A stretch of 64,000 nt of DNA from Polynucleobacter sp. (GCF_030693775.1 NZ_JAUXZY010000004.1:806001-870000), one strand, 5' to 3'. Positions 36,017 to 45,073 are shown, counted from the first letter of the stretch. The notes: generated by a model not told the origin, from the sequence alone. Made by a program: numbers and translations.

Positions 36017-36958
36017 GTGAAACAGACCTTGCTTGAAGAATTACATCTCAGCCTAACGGCAGATGTGCCATTTATATCCCCTAAGTTTTTCTACGATGAC
36101 ATCGGCTCGCATCTCTTTGATGTCATTACATTGCTCGAGGAGTACTATCCAACGCGCACAGAGCGATGGATTATGGATGCCTATCGGGCTGCAATTGCCG
36201 ATGCTGTAGGCCCTTGCGACGTATTGCTTGATCTTGGGGCAGGCAATTGCGCCAAGGCAAGTCAGCTTTTCAATAGCATTAAACCAAAGCAATACCTGGC
36301 ACTAGATATCTCAAAAGAATATCTGGAAGCGGCTGTGGCTGATCTTCAAAAACAGTTTCCCCACATCGCCATGAGCGCACAGGCTATTGATTTAAGCTTG
36401 CCCCTGGCGTTTCCGGATATTTCAGAACTGCGCAAGATCTTTTTCTTCCCAGGATCCTCCATTGGAAACTATGATCCCAAAAAAGCGGATCAATTTTTTA
36501 CAAACATCGCAAATGAATGCCATGGCAATGGCGGTCTTTTAATCGGCGTTGACTTAGTCAAGGATATTGAAACCCTAGATCTTGCTTATAACGACTCCTT
36601 GGGGGTAACCGCATCATTTAATTTAAATATTCTTTTAAACGTTAATCGAATCACGGGTAGTAACTTTAATCTGCAAGATTGGGAGCACTACGCCTTTTTT
36701 AATGAACCCCTATCGCGCATTGAGATGCACCTCCGTGCACGATCGGATGTGGAGGTGATTCTGCCAAATGATGGCAACAAAGAGCATGTGATTCAGTTCA
36801 AGGCGGGTGATTTGATCCATACCGAAAATAGCTATAAGTACACGCAAGACGGGTTTACAGAAAAGCTCCGCCGCGCAGGTTTTGATTCCATCCATACATG
36901 GACAGATCCCAAAAAGCATTTTTTAGTGTGCTTTGCAAATACGAAAAAGCAAACGTAA
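36017..36958 (+). CDS. egtD: L-histidine N-alpha-methyltransferase EgtD
   Basis: A 313-residue SAM-dependent enzyme that trimethylates histidine to hercynine. Motifs: SPKFFYDDIGSHLFD, ITLLEEYYPTRTE (residues 37-49), LLDLGAGNCAK (SAM loop, 70-80) and FFPGSSIGNY. It starts with GTG 36017 after TAGGTAGG and follows selD by 12 bases. It supplies the acceptor for SenA. Confidence 0.95.
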   Translation: MKQTLLEELHLSLTADVPFISPKFFYDDIGSHLFDVITLLEEYYPTRTERWIMDAYRAAIADAVGPCDVLLDLGAGNCAKASQLFNSIKPKQYLALDISKEYLEAAVADLQKQFPHIAMSAQAIDLSLPLAFPDISELRKIFFFPGSSIGNYDPKKADQFFTNIANECHGNGGLLIGVDLVKDIETLDLAYNDSLGVTASFNLNILLNVNRITGSNFNLQDWEHYAFFNEPLSRIEMHLRARSDVEVILPNDGNKEHVIQFKAGDLIHTENSYKYTQDGFTEKLRRAGFDSIHTWTDPKKHFLVCFANTKKQT

Positions 36959-36963
36959 CTAAC

Positions 36964-37908
36964 TCAAATTAATGCACTAACTAATTCTTGAATCGACCGT
37001 TTCTCACGCGCTGGTGTAATCAGCTCCCTGCGAAATTCAATATGCTTTTGTAGTGAAGCATAAAAAGTGGGTGTGTTTTCTGCGCGATATAAAAGAGTAG
37101 CCAGTGCAGCTTCATCCCCCACTGGGTAGTAAGCAGGGTAATCCTCGCCTAGCAAACCGCGATTGCCTGGAATGTCGGATGCGATCACTGGAATGCCGAG
37201 CGCAATCGCCTCGGAGACGACGTGTGCGCCGCCTTCCATGCGGCTGGAAATGACCATGAGGCTACTTTGAGAGAGCACCCTCAAGGCATCAGCATGACTT
37301 ACTTCACCAAGCCATTGGTAGCGATCGATTGTTGCATTGAAGTTGTCGGCAAGGTCTTTCATTTGGGAGTTCATCGCCTGACCTAAATGCGTAACCGTGA
37401 TTTTGGAATCGGCTGGCAATAGCAGGAGGCTACGCACAACACAAAAGGGATCCTTTTCTTCCCGCAGGTGCCCAATAATACTCACTACAAAATCGTCTTT
37501 AGTAGTCGAATCCCTATTATCAATATCAATATCAATCTCAACCGATTGGTATATTACTTGGGCTTTATATCGAAGACGAGCGGGTATCGAATCAACTGCA
37601 GCTGACTGCAAGACAACTAACTGATCTGCCATCTCCATCGATTGAGTCACTTCATTGTGGTTTGCTATGTCCCGGTAGAGATCAGTGCCTGTCAAAATCA
37701 AAACGACGGGCCTATCGGGGTATTTTTTCTTAAACTCTACTATCGAATGATGGCTGCGATAGGCATGCAGCGCTATTAATAAGCCTGTATCACCTCTAGA
37801 CCAAGACTCGGTGACCGCGACCGGATAGCCAAGCTCCTCCAAAAACCCTTGCCAGCGCAGGGCAGTCATGCGGTTGCCATGCAGGCTCCCCAGTGGCGCT
37901 GGGGTCAC
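36964..37908 (-). CDS. senB: Selenosugar synthase SenB (GT4-like glycosyltransferase)
   Basis: About 314 residues with the GT-B signatures VTPAPLGSLHGNRMTALRW, LTGTDLYRDIANHN and SRMEGGAHVVSEAIALGIPV. These match the TIGR04348-type glycosyltransferase that is SenB in selenoneine clusters, making a selenosugar from a UDP-sugar and selenophosphate. It is convergent with egtD (five bases). The only canonical start is GTG 37908, but the frame stays open upstream and reads KPRIEIVTPAP; AAAGG lies seven bases before an ATC at 37929, so translation may begin there. Confidence 0.85.
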   Translation of the reverse strand: MTPAPLGSLHGNRMTALRWQGFLEELGYPVAVTESWSRGDTGLLIALHAYRSHHSIVEFKKKYPDRPVVLILTGTDLYRDIANHNEVTQSMEMADQLVVLQSAAVDSIPARLRYKAQVIYQSVEIDIDIDNRDSTTKDDFVVSIIGHLREEKDPFCVVRSLLLLPADSKITVTHLGQAMNSQMKDLADNFNATIDRYQWLGEVSHADALRVLSQSSLMVISSRMEGGAHVVSEAIALGIPVIASDIPGNRGLLGEDYPAYYPVGDEAALATLLYRAENTPTFYASLQKHIEFRRELITPAREKRSIQELVSALI

Positions 37909-38025
37909 GATTTCGATGCGGGGTTTGATATTCAGCCTTTATAAAGTGTTCTTATATTTGAAAATCATATGAAATATTAATTGAGATTTGATCAATTCGT
38001 TTATTGAGCCAATATTGCTTAAAGC

Positions 38026-39543
38026 TTAGTGCTTCATGCCCCTTCGTTTTGGCGTCAGCAGGGCTTGCGCTAATAGAGCCAAAATAGCGGCCGGAATTGC
38101 TCCCGCCAGCATGAGGGCATGGTCATTGACTGCAAGCCCGGCCACAATTCGATCGCCGAAGCCGCCGGCGCCAACAAGCGCTGCTAGGGTGCAGGTACCT
38201 ACGCCAATGACGGTGGCGGATGCAAGGCCGGTCATGATGATCGACCTTGCGGAGGGTAGCTCAATGGACAGAAGAAGTTGCTTATTACTGCAACCCAGGG
38301 CGAGTGCAGCCTCTTTTAAATTGGCAGGTACTTCCAAGAGGCCAATATGGGTTGCATTCACAATCGGTAGCAAGCCATACAGAAATAGGGCGATAACGGC
38401 CGGAACAGCGCCAATTTGATCTAAAACGGCTATCAGAATCGTCAGTAAAGCCAGTGACGGAATGGTCTGCAAGATTCCAGCTGCACCCAGTATCCAAACA
38501 GCAAAGCGAGGGCGACGCTGCGCCAGAACGCCTAAAGGGATTCCGACGAGGAGGGCGAGAGTCGAGGAGACGGCTACTAACAGGACATGGTCCCGTAGCG
38601 CAGTAAAAAAATCAGGCCCAAACAGCAGTTTAAAAAAGCGGGAATAGCGTGATGAGCTATTCAACTGCTCTGGAGCAGCGTTCAGAAAGGTTCTTGCCAC
38701 TTGTTCAAATTGAGTGCCTGCCTCAGCCTGCCCATTGAGTTTTGCCATTGTCGCTTCATTGAGTCGATTGATTAAGTTTTGCAGGGGCTTTTCATCAAAA
38801 TCAGATCGCATCAGCAGTACTGCGTCGTAGCGCGGAAATGCCTGCCGATCGTCCTCCAGCAAGACGAAGTTTTGCCGTGCGATTGCTGCGTCTGTCGTGT
38901 AGGCATCGACGATATCGACATCGCCGCGTGCCAAAGCATCATAAGCTAGGCCATGCTCTAGAACCTTTTTGGGCTGGATTGTGAGCTGGTAGCCTTTGAC
39001 TAGAGCAGGCCACCCATCCATCCGGGTCTTGAATTCAGGGGACAGGGCAATGCGCAGTTTCGCTTGTTGCTCCAGCGTTAACTTGGCAATGTCGCTGATT
39101 TTTTTAAGGCCCAAGGCATTCGCACGATCTGCTTTCATGGCCAAAGCGTAGGAATTATTAAAGCCCAGCGGTATTGCAACTTTAAGTCCCATGGGCGCTA
39201 GCATCGCATTGAGTTCGTCGAGCGAAACCGAGCCCTCTCGCCGCTTCAGTATCTCCCGCATAATAGTGCCGGTGTATTCAGGGTAAATATCAATTTGGCC
39301 AGTGGTTAGGGCCTTTAGGACGATTGCCGTATTGCCAAGGCCCTGACGATGCATGGATTGAACGCCGGCATCGCGCAAAGATAGATTGATGAGCTCGCCC
39401 AGCACATAACTCTCAGTAAACCGTTTTGAGCCAACCGTTACCTTGGATTCTATAGGCTGTGCCATAGCTGAGCAGCTAAATATCAACCCAAGGCAGAAGC
39501 TGATTTTGATGCAGGCCCGAAGAATATACCGATTAACAGACAA
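38026..39543 (-). CDS. Opu-type ABC transporter fusion: substrate-binding domain plus permease
   Basis: A 505-residue fusion. Residues 1-29 are a signal peptide (FCLGLIFSCSAMAQ). Residues 30-300 are an OpuBC/ProX-like receptor (KVTVGSKRFTESYVLGELI, DIYPEYTGTIMREIL, VDIVDAYTTDAAIAR). Residues 315-500 are a ProW-like permease with five or six helices and a coupling loop (LKEAALALGCSNKQLLLSIE). The start is TTG. No ATPase gene is adjacent. It reads toward senB, 117 bases away, so it may import a betaine-type compound such as hercynine, ergothioneine or selenoneine; choline or glycine betaine are alternatives. Confidence 0.85.
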   Translation of the reverse strand: MSVNRYILRACIKISFCLGLIFSCSAMAQPIESKVTVGSKRFTESYVLGELINLSLRDAGVQSMHRQGLGNTAIVLKALTTGQIDIYPEYTGTIMREILKRREGSVSLDELNAMLAPMGLKVAIPLGFNNSYALAMKADRANALGLKKISDIAKLTLEQQAKLRIALSPEFKTRMDGWPALVKGYQLTIQPKKVLEHGLAYDALARGDVDIVDAYTTDAAIARQNFVLLEDDRQAFPRYDAVLLMRSDFDEKPLQNLINRLNEATMAKLNGQAEAGTQFEQVARTFLNAAPEQLNSSSRYSRFFKLLFGPDFFTALRDHVLLVAVSSTLALLVGIPLGVLAQRRPRFAVWILGAAGILQTIPSLALLTILIAVLDQIGAVPAVIALFLYGLLPIVNATHIGLLEVPANLKEAALALGCSNKQLLLSIELPSARSIIMTGLASATVIGVGTCTLAALVGAGGFGDRIVAGLAVNDHALMLAGAIPAAILALLAQALLTPKRRGMKH

Positions 39544-39625
39544 AGCGATTGGACACCCTTATTGAATAGATACCAATCATAAATTCGTTTTAATGATTGC
39601 GCTTTTTTTATCACCAGTAATGACC

Positions 39626-39979
39626 TTAAGGCGTTTTTAATCGACGGCTTTTGCGCGTGCGCTCAAAGAAATCATCGGGCTTAAGGCGAACCCACGCTAT
39701 AAACCCCACCATATCTGCCTGGAGCCGCAGTTGCTCAATCGTGCTGTATTGCCGTGCTAGCTCAGTTTCGGTGAAGAGGGCATGGATTTGCCGATGGCAA
39801 ATGCGATGTAATACAGCAGTTTGACGCCCGCCATGGGACTTTGGAATGAGGTGGTGTTCATCGCGTTGCAGCTTGGGTATTGCTCTACCGCACAGTGGGC
39901 AAATCACTTCTTCTGGCTGAGACGCCATGAAATGAGTACGTTCAGCCTGAATTTGTTTTTTCTTGATGCGTCCAGTCAC
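39626..39979 (-). CDS. Small HNH endonuclease-like protein
   Basis: An HNH fold of about 100-117 residues: CPLCGRAIPKLQRDEHHLIP carries a zinc knuckle and the catalytic DEHH, and LHRICHRQIHALF completes it. The start is unsure: GTG 39979, or ATG 39928 which begins just before the domain. Unlike mobile-element HNH genes there is no phage or intron context. Confidence 0.75.
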   Translation of the reverse strand: MTGRIKKKQIQAERTHFMASQPEEVICPLCGRAIPKLQRDEHHLIPKSHGGRQTAVLHRICHRQIHALFTETELARQYSTIEQLRLQADMVGFIAWVRLKPDDFFERTRKSRRLKTP

Positions 39980-40065
39980 GATCTAACAATCCCTGCGCTT
40001 CTAAATCAACAAATCAATCGATCAGAAATAAGAGGTTGAAAATTGAATGGATTGCCTTCTAATAC

Positions 40066-41040
40066 TTAAGGCTTATACGGTTTTGGAAGTGGCTCCCCAT
40101 CGAGCCAGGCTTCTAGTGTTTCGGTAATACCCTTGGCAAATGCAGCAATAATAGGTTCAGCCACAAAACCCAAATGCGGAGTCACTAATAGGTTTGGGGT
40201 GTTACGCATTACATCGTCTGCCGGCAGTGGCTCAACATCGAATACATCAATCGCTGCCTGCCCGGGGCTGCCTTTCGTGAGTGCGCTCACCAAGTCGGGC
40301 ATCGAGATCAAGGCCGAGCGCGAGGTATTGACCAAGATGGAATCCGGGCGCATCAGCGCCAGTTGATCGGCGCCGATGATGCCTTTAGTGCCCGGCCCAG
40401 CCACTAAATGCAGGCTCACTACTTTTGAGGTGGAAAGTAATTCATCTAACGTAACGGACTTCGCATGTTCAGCAGCAGCGCGCTCCGGCGTCATGTTTGG
40501 GCTCCACGTCACTACCTCCATACCGAAAGCATGACCAACCCGCGCAACCCGACTACCAATTGCGCCTAAGCCCATGATGCCAAGGCGTTGCCCAGAGAGC
40601 ATGGGCAAAACCGAATGGGAATCGCGCCAACCGCCGCTAGCAAGTAAAGAGCGCTGTTCCACTAAACGCTTTGCGGCACCCAGTATGAGTGCCCATGTTA
40701 GTTCCGCAGTGGTCTCTTTGGAGGGGCCGCCGGGGGTGCAGGCAATTGGAATGTTGCGCGAAAGTAGTGCAGCTGCATCGAGCGTGCCATTGCGCTCGCC
40801 CGTAAACATCAATAACTTCAATTTACTTAAGCGCGAAATCAATGCCTCATTAAATGGTGCGCGATCCCGCACGATCACAATCGCATCGGCATCCTTCACG
40901 GCTTCATATAGAGCTTCACCCTGAAGAGGTTCATGGTGAATGGTGATCTTGGCGCGTTGATCCAGGGTTTCCCAATGGGAGAAGCGGCGCAAGGCGCGCT
41001 CGTAATCACCCAGAATGACGATATTGGCTAATGAGGGCAT
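40066..41040 (-). CDS. D-2-hydroxyacid dehydrogenase
   Basis: A 324-residue NAD(P)-dependent dehydrogenase. LGIMGLGAIGSRVARVGHAF is the nucleotide-binding loop; the catalytic triad appears as R in VNTSRSALI, E in DVFDVEPLP and H in TPHLGFV. It reduces a 2-keto acid or oxidises a D-2-hydroxyacid; the exact substrate is unknown. It is a single gene. Confidence 0.92.
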   Translation of the reverse strand: MPSLANIVILGDYERALRRFSHWETLDQRAKITIHHEPLQGEALYEAVKDADAIVIVRDRAPFNEALISRLSKLKLLMFTGERNGTLDAAALLSRNIPIACTPGGPSKETTAELTWALILGAAKRLVEQRSLLASGGWRDSHSVLPMLSGQRLGIMGLGAIGSRVARVGHAFGMEVVTWSPNMTPERAAAEHAKSVTLDELLSTSKVVSLHLVAGPGTKGIIGADQLALMRPDSILVNTSRSALISMPDLVSALTKGSPGQAAIDVFDVEPLPADDVMRNTPNLLVTPHLGFVAEPIIAAFAKGITETLEAWLDGEPLPKPYKP

Positions 41041-41088
41041 ATTGAGTATTGAGTGGTAATTGGATCAAGCGCGGCTGTAGTAAAACAA

Positions 41089-41403
41089 TTATCTCCTAGA
41101 TGGCGTATAGCCAATCCGATTGCCATTGTTATCAAAGTAGTTGGTCACGCCAGTAGGGGCGGTGACCTCATAGGCCAAGCGATTGCCTTTGCTGTCGTAC
41201 ACCCCATTTGTGGCATTAAAGTTATTGGGGCTGTTATTAAAGTTGTACGGACTGTTATTGAAGTTGTAGGGACTATTGTTAAAGTTATTGGGGCTGTTCT
41301 CAAAGTTGTAGATTGAGGCATTAAAGGGCACAACCTGAGCTACAGCCGAGCGCACAAATAAGGCGGCTTGGCTAATGAGAACGATGGCGATAAGGTATTT
41401 CAT
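41089..41403 (-). CDS. Small exported protein with NFNNSPY tandem repeats
   Basis: A 104-residue protein with a signal peptide (KYLIAIVLISQAALFVRSAVA), then about four and a half repeats of NNSPYNF at residues 33-64, then two copies of a GVYD/YFDNNGNRIGY-like motif (GVYDSKGNRLAYEV and NYFDNNGNRIGYT). GGGAG precedes the ATG. Similar repeat proteins occur in other proteobacteria and have no known role. The repeats suggest a surface or secreted adhesion or structural part. Confidence 0.7.
   Translation of the reverse strand: MKYLIAIVLISQAALFVRSAVAQVVPFNASIYNFENSPNNFNNSPYNFNNSPYNFNNSPNNFNATNGVYDSKGNRLAYEVTAPTGVTNYFDNNGNRIGYTPSRR
41212..41307 (-). repeat. 21-bp in-frame tandem repeat
   Basis: About four and a half 21-base units, each coding NNSPYNF or NNSPNNF, with a few base differences between units. 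They are part of the gene above and not a CRISPR, since there are no spacers. Confidence 0.85.
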
Positions 41404-41508
41404 GGTGACTCCCTGTAAATGAAGTGAAAAGAGTGACTTAGTAACGCCTTCATCCTAATGACGGGGTGGTTCACTGGGTGAGCTTGGGCCAAATTTTTGC
41501 TTGGGATT

Positions 41509-42285
41509 ATGATCAAAACAATGCCCACTATAAAAATCCCATCATTCTTACAAGTCTGCCTTGTTCTGTTGGCGGCATTGAGTACAAGTTATGCGGAATC
41601 CATAGCAAAAATAATCCCGCAAACGCAAGTAGTCAAAATCAATGGTACTTCCATAGAAGTCGATGTCTATAAACCCATAGGCCCGCAGAAGGGCGCAGCT
41701 ATTCTGACTCATGGCTTTACACGCAGTCGCACCACCATGGGGGAGCATGCCCAGGCACTAGTAGCTAGAGGTGTTCTGGCGATTACGCCCGATATGCCCT
41801 GTACCTTTGACTTTCGTTGTAATGCCAGTGCGATTGCTGGTTTAGTTAATTTACTACGCAATACCGAAACCTTTGGCGCTAGTAGCCAGCGCATCATGCT
41901 TGTCGGCTTTTCAGCAGGAGGCCTCTCCAGCTTATTGGCGGCAGATACGCCTGGGGTTGTGGGATTCGTGGGGCTCGATCCATTTGATCGGGTCTTGCCC
42001 AATGAAACGGAGCGTGCTGGCATTACTGCATCCAGACTCCTTACAACGGAAGCCCTCATTTTAAGAGCCCCTGCATCCCGCTGTAATGCAAATGCGGTTG
42101 CTGCCCCATGGGGCTCTGAGATGAAAGCCCTTTGGCGTGATGAATTAATTCCCGGCGCCTCCCATTGCGACTTTGAGGCACCAAGCGATTGGAAATGCCG
42201 ATGGGCCTGCGGCGATACCGATCCTGCGCTGCAATTGCAGGTTCGGCAAGGCATATTGGATGCAGCGGCTAGATGGCTGCAGTAA
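41509..42285 (+). CDS. Exported alpha/beta hydrolase
   Basis: About 258 residues with a signal peptide (SFLQVCLVLLAALSTSYA). ILTHGFTRSRTTMGEHAQAL holds the oxyanion region, MLVGFSAGGLSSLLAADT the nucleophile elbow (GFSAG), and GASHCDFEAPS the catalytic His. It has extra cysteines (CTFDFRC, CRWACG) that may form disulfides. It resembles small periplasmic chlorophyllase/lipase-like enzymes. The start is uncertain among ATG 41497, 41509 and 41521. Confidence 0.8.
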   Translation: MIKTMPTIKIPSFLQVCLVLLAALSTSYAESIAKIIPQTQVVKINGTSIEVDVYKPIGPQKGAAILTHGFTRSRTTMGEHAQALVARGVLAITPDMPCTFDFRCNASAIAGLVNLLRNTETFGASSQRIMLVGFSAGGLSSLLAADTPGVVGFVGLDPFDRVLPNETERAGITASRLLTTEALILRAPASRCNANAVAAPWGSEMKALWRDELIPGASHCDFEAPSDWKCRWACGDTDPALQLQVRQGILDAAARWLQ

Positions 42286-42322
42286 AGGTTTTAGATGCGC
42301 GCTAGATCGCCCCTAAATATAC

Positions 42323-42733
42323 CTAGGTAATTACCTCAACCGTTTTATTCTTTGGATCAATCCGCAATTTGGCGCCACTTGCAATAGCCGCTGCAATGTC
42401 CACATCAAAACCACTCAGCATGGATATGCCGCCATGGGCAGCGCCTTGCGCCAAAATCGGGTTCACTGTATTGAAAATAATGGCAGACGGGCATAGGTTT
42501 CGCATCTTCATTTCATAAAGCATCCATGCGCTGGCAACACCACCCTTGGCTGTATCCAAAACAAGGATCTTATCGTTATACGACTCGCCAAAAAGTTTAT
42601 GGCTTGGCCGTGAGAATGTTCCATTAATGCGATCTAAATCGTAGCGTGCAGAAAAGCCATCACTAGCGCTTAAGCAGTAACCCTCAACGACATCACCTTG
42701 GGCATGCCGCGCTTTAAATAATTTTTGGCTCAT
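42323..42733 (-). CDS. Aconitase X small (swivel) subunit, DUF126
   Basis: About 136 residues of the swivelling domain: RINGTFSRPSHKLFGESYNDKILV, then LDTAKGGVASAWMLYEM, then FNTVNPILAQGAAHGGISML. ATG 42733 overlaps the large-subunit stop (ATGA); the longer frame adds 11 residues from the overlap. It works with the large subunit as a dehydratase. Confidence 0.88.
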   Translation of the reverse strand: MSQKLFKARHAQGDVVEGYCLSASDGFSARYDLDRINGTFSRPSHKLFGESYNDKILVLDTAKGGVASAWMLYEMKMRNLCPSAIIFNTVNPILAQGAAHGGISMLSGFDVDIAAAIASGAKLRIDPKNKTVEVIT

Positions 42734-43962
42734 GCCAGTCTCCCTGTTTCTGCAGCATTGACGCAATCTTCCATTGAGGCGAGGATGGGGGTGTATCCAT
42801 AGCCACCTAAAATATTGACCATTTTGGCGCTATTCGTGGCCAACTTTTTCCATCCATTTGCCTCGGCAATTTCACGTGCATAGGATTGATAGAAGCACAT
42901 ACCAGCAAAAACCGTGCCACCAGCTTCTTCAATCATGGCGGTGTATCCCATGCGGTCGGAGTCAGGCTTTACTTGTGGGCTCGTTACTGCCAAGAGGGGT
43001 TTCTTGAATTTCTTACCCTCACACAGGGCCGCAACACTCTGCATTTCAATGAGGCTCAATTGCGGCGCAGAGAAGACGACTACATCAATTTCATCGGTAA
43101 TGCGGTAAGAGCTCTGCAGTGCCATCACCTCTTCTTTGGCAATGCTGATCTCAGGTAAGTGATCAAAACTAAGGTCACGCGCATGAATCGCTTCGGGCGT
43201 AACCCCCAGAATATGAAACAAAGCAGAGGAGCCAAAGCTGGCCATGGCCGCGCCAAAATGCTTTAAGGAGTCTGAGCCGGGACGGCCTTCAATGCCCTCA
43301 ATGACAGGCACTGACCAGTAGTTGCCGGACTTTCTGCCAATGAGGCCGCCCAGAGCGCCCCATTCATTCAGGGACTGCGGTGTCCACGTAACTCGGTAGC
43401 GATGGGTAGGCTGACGATGCTCGTCTAAGTGATAGCCATAGCGCGGGGTGCGACCGGTAAGCCCGGCGGAGAGGGCAGAAGGGCCGCCTTCAAAATTCGA
43501 GCGGGCGCCACAGATGCTATTGGAGTAGATCACAACGCCAGTGTCACCAAAGGCCAAATGCTCACCAAATACCGGCGCCATAATGGTTTGGTAATTGATG
43601 CAGGTATCCGTCATGGATACGCCCATTTTGACAAAGGCAGCAATGGCGCGGTGCTCTAAAGAAACCATCTTATCCGTTTGACCTAATTTCTTAGCCTTAC
43701 TGAAATCCGTACCACGCGGATCCGTAATAGTAGGGATTCGGACCACGCGGTCTTTGGATTTATTTTTGGCTAATGCTTCAAGCCATTCAACGCCGGACTC
43801 GCCTAAGCTTTCGGTATCGGCCATGATGTGGGCTTGCGATACCCCCACAAAATCTTTTGCGCCAAAAAAATCACCAACTTTAATTTGATGTTCAATCGCC
43901 ATTTTTCGTACGGGACCAAATTCTCCGGCGAGCATGGCTTTTTCTTCTGCATTCAATTCCAT
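42730..43962 (-). CDS. Aconitase X large (catalytic) subunit, DUF521
   Basis: A 410-residue subunit: SQAHIMADTESLGESGVEWL, then TDTCINYQTIMAPVFGEH, then SNSICGARSNFEGGPSALSAGL with the Fe-S cysteine, then a C-terminal cysteine (ASMEDCVNAAETGR). Bacterial aconitase X enzymes studied act on cis-3-hydroxyproline, archaeal ones on phosphomevalonate. With a Bug receptor upstream and a LysR regulator, a catabolic dehydratase fits; the substrate is unproven. Confidence 0.9.
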   Translation of the reverse strand: MELNAEEKAMLAGEFGPVRKMAIEHQIKVGDFFGAKDFVGVSQAHIMADTESLGESGVEWLEALAKNKSKDRVVRIPTITDPRGTDFSKAKKLGQTDKMVSLEHRAIAAFVKMGVSMTDTCINYQTIMAPVFGEHLAFGDTGVVIYSNSICGARSNFEGGPSALSAGLTGRTPRYGYHLDEHRQPTHRYRVTWTPQSLNEWGALGGLIGRKSGNYWSVPVIEGIEGRPGSDSLKHFGAAMASFGSSALFHILGVTPEAIHARDLSFDHLPEISIAKEEVMALQSSYRITDEIDVVVFSAPQLSLIEMQSVAALCEGKKFKKPLLAVTSPQVKPDSDRMGYTAMIEEAGGTVFAGMCFYQSYAREIAEANGWKKLATNSAKMVNILGGYGYTPILASMEDCVNAAETGRLA

Positions 43963-43984
43963 TTTTTTTATTCTTCTTTACAAG

Positions 43985-44980
43985 TTAATCAACAGTTGCA
44001 CCAGAGTCGCGGACGGTACGAGCCCATTTCGCAATCTCTTTTGTCTGAAAATCAGCCAAACTTTCTTTGAAGTCGGTGTTGGGTAAGACGCCTAAGTTAC
44101 CGAGACGTTCTTTAAAGGCAGCTGAGGCAGCCACTTTTTGAGTTTCAGCGCGTAACTTATCGGTGATTGCCGCAGGCATCTTGGCTGGCCCAAACACCGC
44201 CCACCAGGCGGTGGATTCAAATTGGGGGTAGCCGAGTTCAGCAACCGTAGGTACGTTTGGTAGAAGGGGGGAGCGATTCTTACTCGTCACAGCCAGAGGA
44301 CGGACCCGGCCTGAGTTGATGTGGGTGATAGCCGATTGAATGGGGTCAAACATCACGGGTATTTGGCCGCCAATTAAGTCCGTCATTGCAGGGGCGCTGC
44401 CCTTATAGGGGATGTGCTTAAGCTTAATTTTTGCGGTGGTTTCAAACAAAGCGCCGGTGAGGTGGCCGGGCGTGCCATTGCCTGCGCTACCAAAGCCGAT
44501 GGAATCGGGTTTTGCTTTCGCTTCGCGCACCAAGTCTGCCAGTGTATTGATGTTGGTTGCGGGGTTGACCACGATGACTACAGGGGCACTAGCAACCAGC
44601 GCTATCGGCGTGAAATCCTTAATCGTGTCATAAGCCAGTTGCTTGTAGAGACTGCCATTAATCGCATTGGTACCTACCGTGCCCATTAATAAGGTGTAGC
44701 CATCCGGAGCGGATTTGGCGACTAAGTCTGCGCCAATCGATCCGCCTGCGCCGCCGCGGTTATCAATCACGACTTGTTGTTTGAGGTTCTCGCCCAGGAG
44801 AATGGCCAATGGCCTAGCCACAATATCCGTGGGCCCACCTGCCGGGAAGGGAACAACGAGCCTAATCGGCTTGGATGGGTAGCTTTGTGCCGAGCTTAGC
44901 CCCGGCAACAGAAGTGCGCCCAAAAGGGCAAACAACAGGGCAAACAACAGCGAAAGGGAGCGGGACGGTAAGAAGTTCAT
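43985..44980 (-). CDS. Bug-family (tripartite tricarboxylate) solute receptor
   Basis: About 331 residues with a signal peptide (LLFALLFALLGALLLPGLSSAQ) and family marks YPSKPIRLVVPFPAGGPTDI, NRGGAGGSIGADLVAKSAPD and GHLTGALFE. ATG 44980 has AGAGG upstream; the longer frame to 45028 adds 16 unlike residues. No TctA/TctB genes are adjacent, as is common for Bug proteins. It lies upstream of aconitase X and presumably binds its substrate or a related acid. Confidence 0.92.
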   Translation of the reverse strand: MNFLPSRSLSLLFALLFALLGALLLPGLSSAQSYPSKPIRLVVPFPAGGPTDIVARPLAILLGENLKQQVVIDNRGGAGGSIGADLVAKSAPDGYTLLMGTVGTNAINGSLYKQLAYDTIKDFTPIALVASAPVVIVVNPATNINTLADLVREAKAKPDSIGFGSAGNGTPGHLTGALFETTAKIKLKHIPYKGSAPAMTDLIGGQIPVMFDPIQSAITHINSGRVRPLAVTSKNRSPLLPNVPTVAELGYPQFESTAWWAVFGPAKMPAAITDKLRAETQKVAASAAFKERLGNLGVLPNTDFKESLADFQTKEIAKWARTVRDSGATVD

Positions 44981-45030
44981 GGGGGTGGCCTCTTTAGTGC
45001 GAAAAGGACACGCTAATCCATTAAACATAT

Positions 45031-45063
45031 AATGTAAATTAATATTTAATTAACTAATACATT
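45031..45063. promoter_or_regulatory. Divergent LysR operator region
   Basis: AATGTA (45031-45036) and TACATT (45058-45063) form an inverted repeat bracketing an AT-only stretch between the divergent Bug and LysR genes. This is a likely binding region for the LysR regulator. Confidence 0.45.
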
Positions 45064-45073
45064 AGCCTTTATT

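Noticed and set aside
41212..41307. Tandem repeats resembling a CRISPR array
   Set aside because: The 21-base units have no spacers and keep a protein reading frame.
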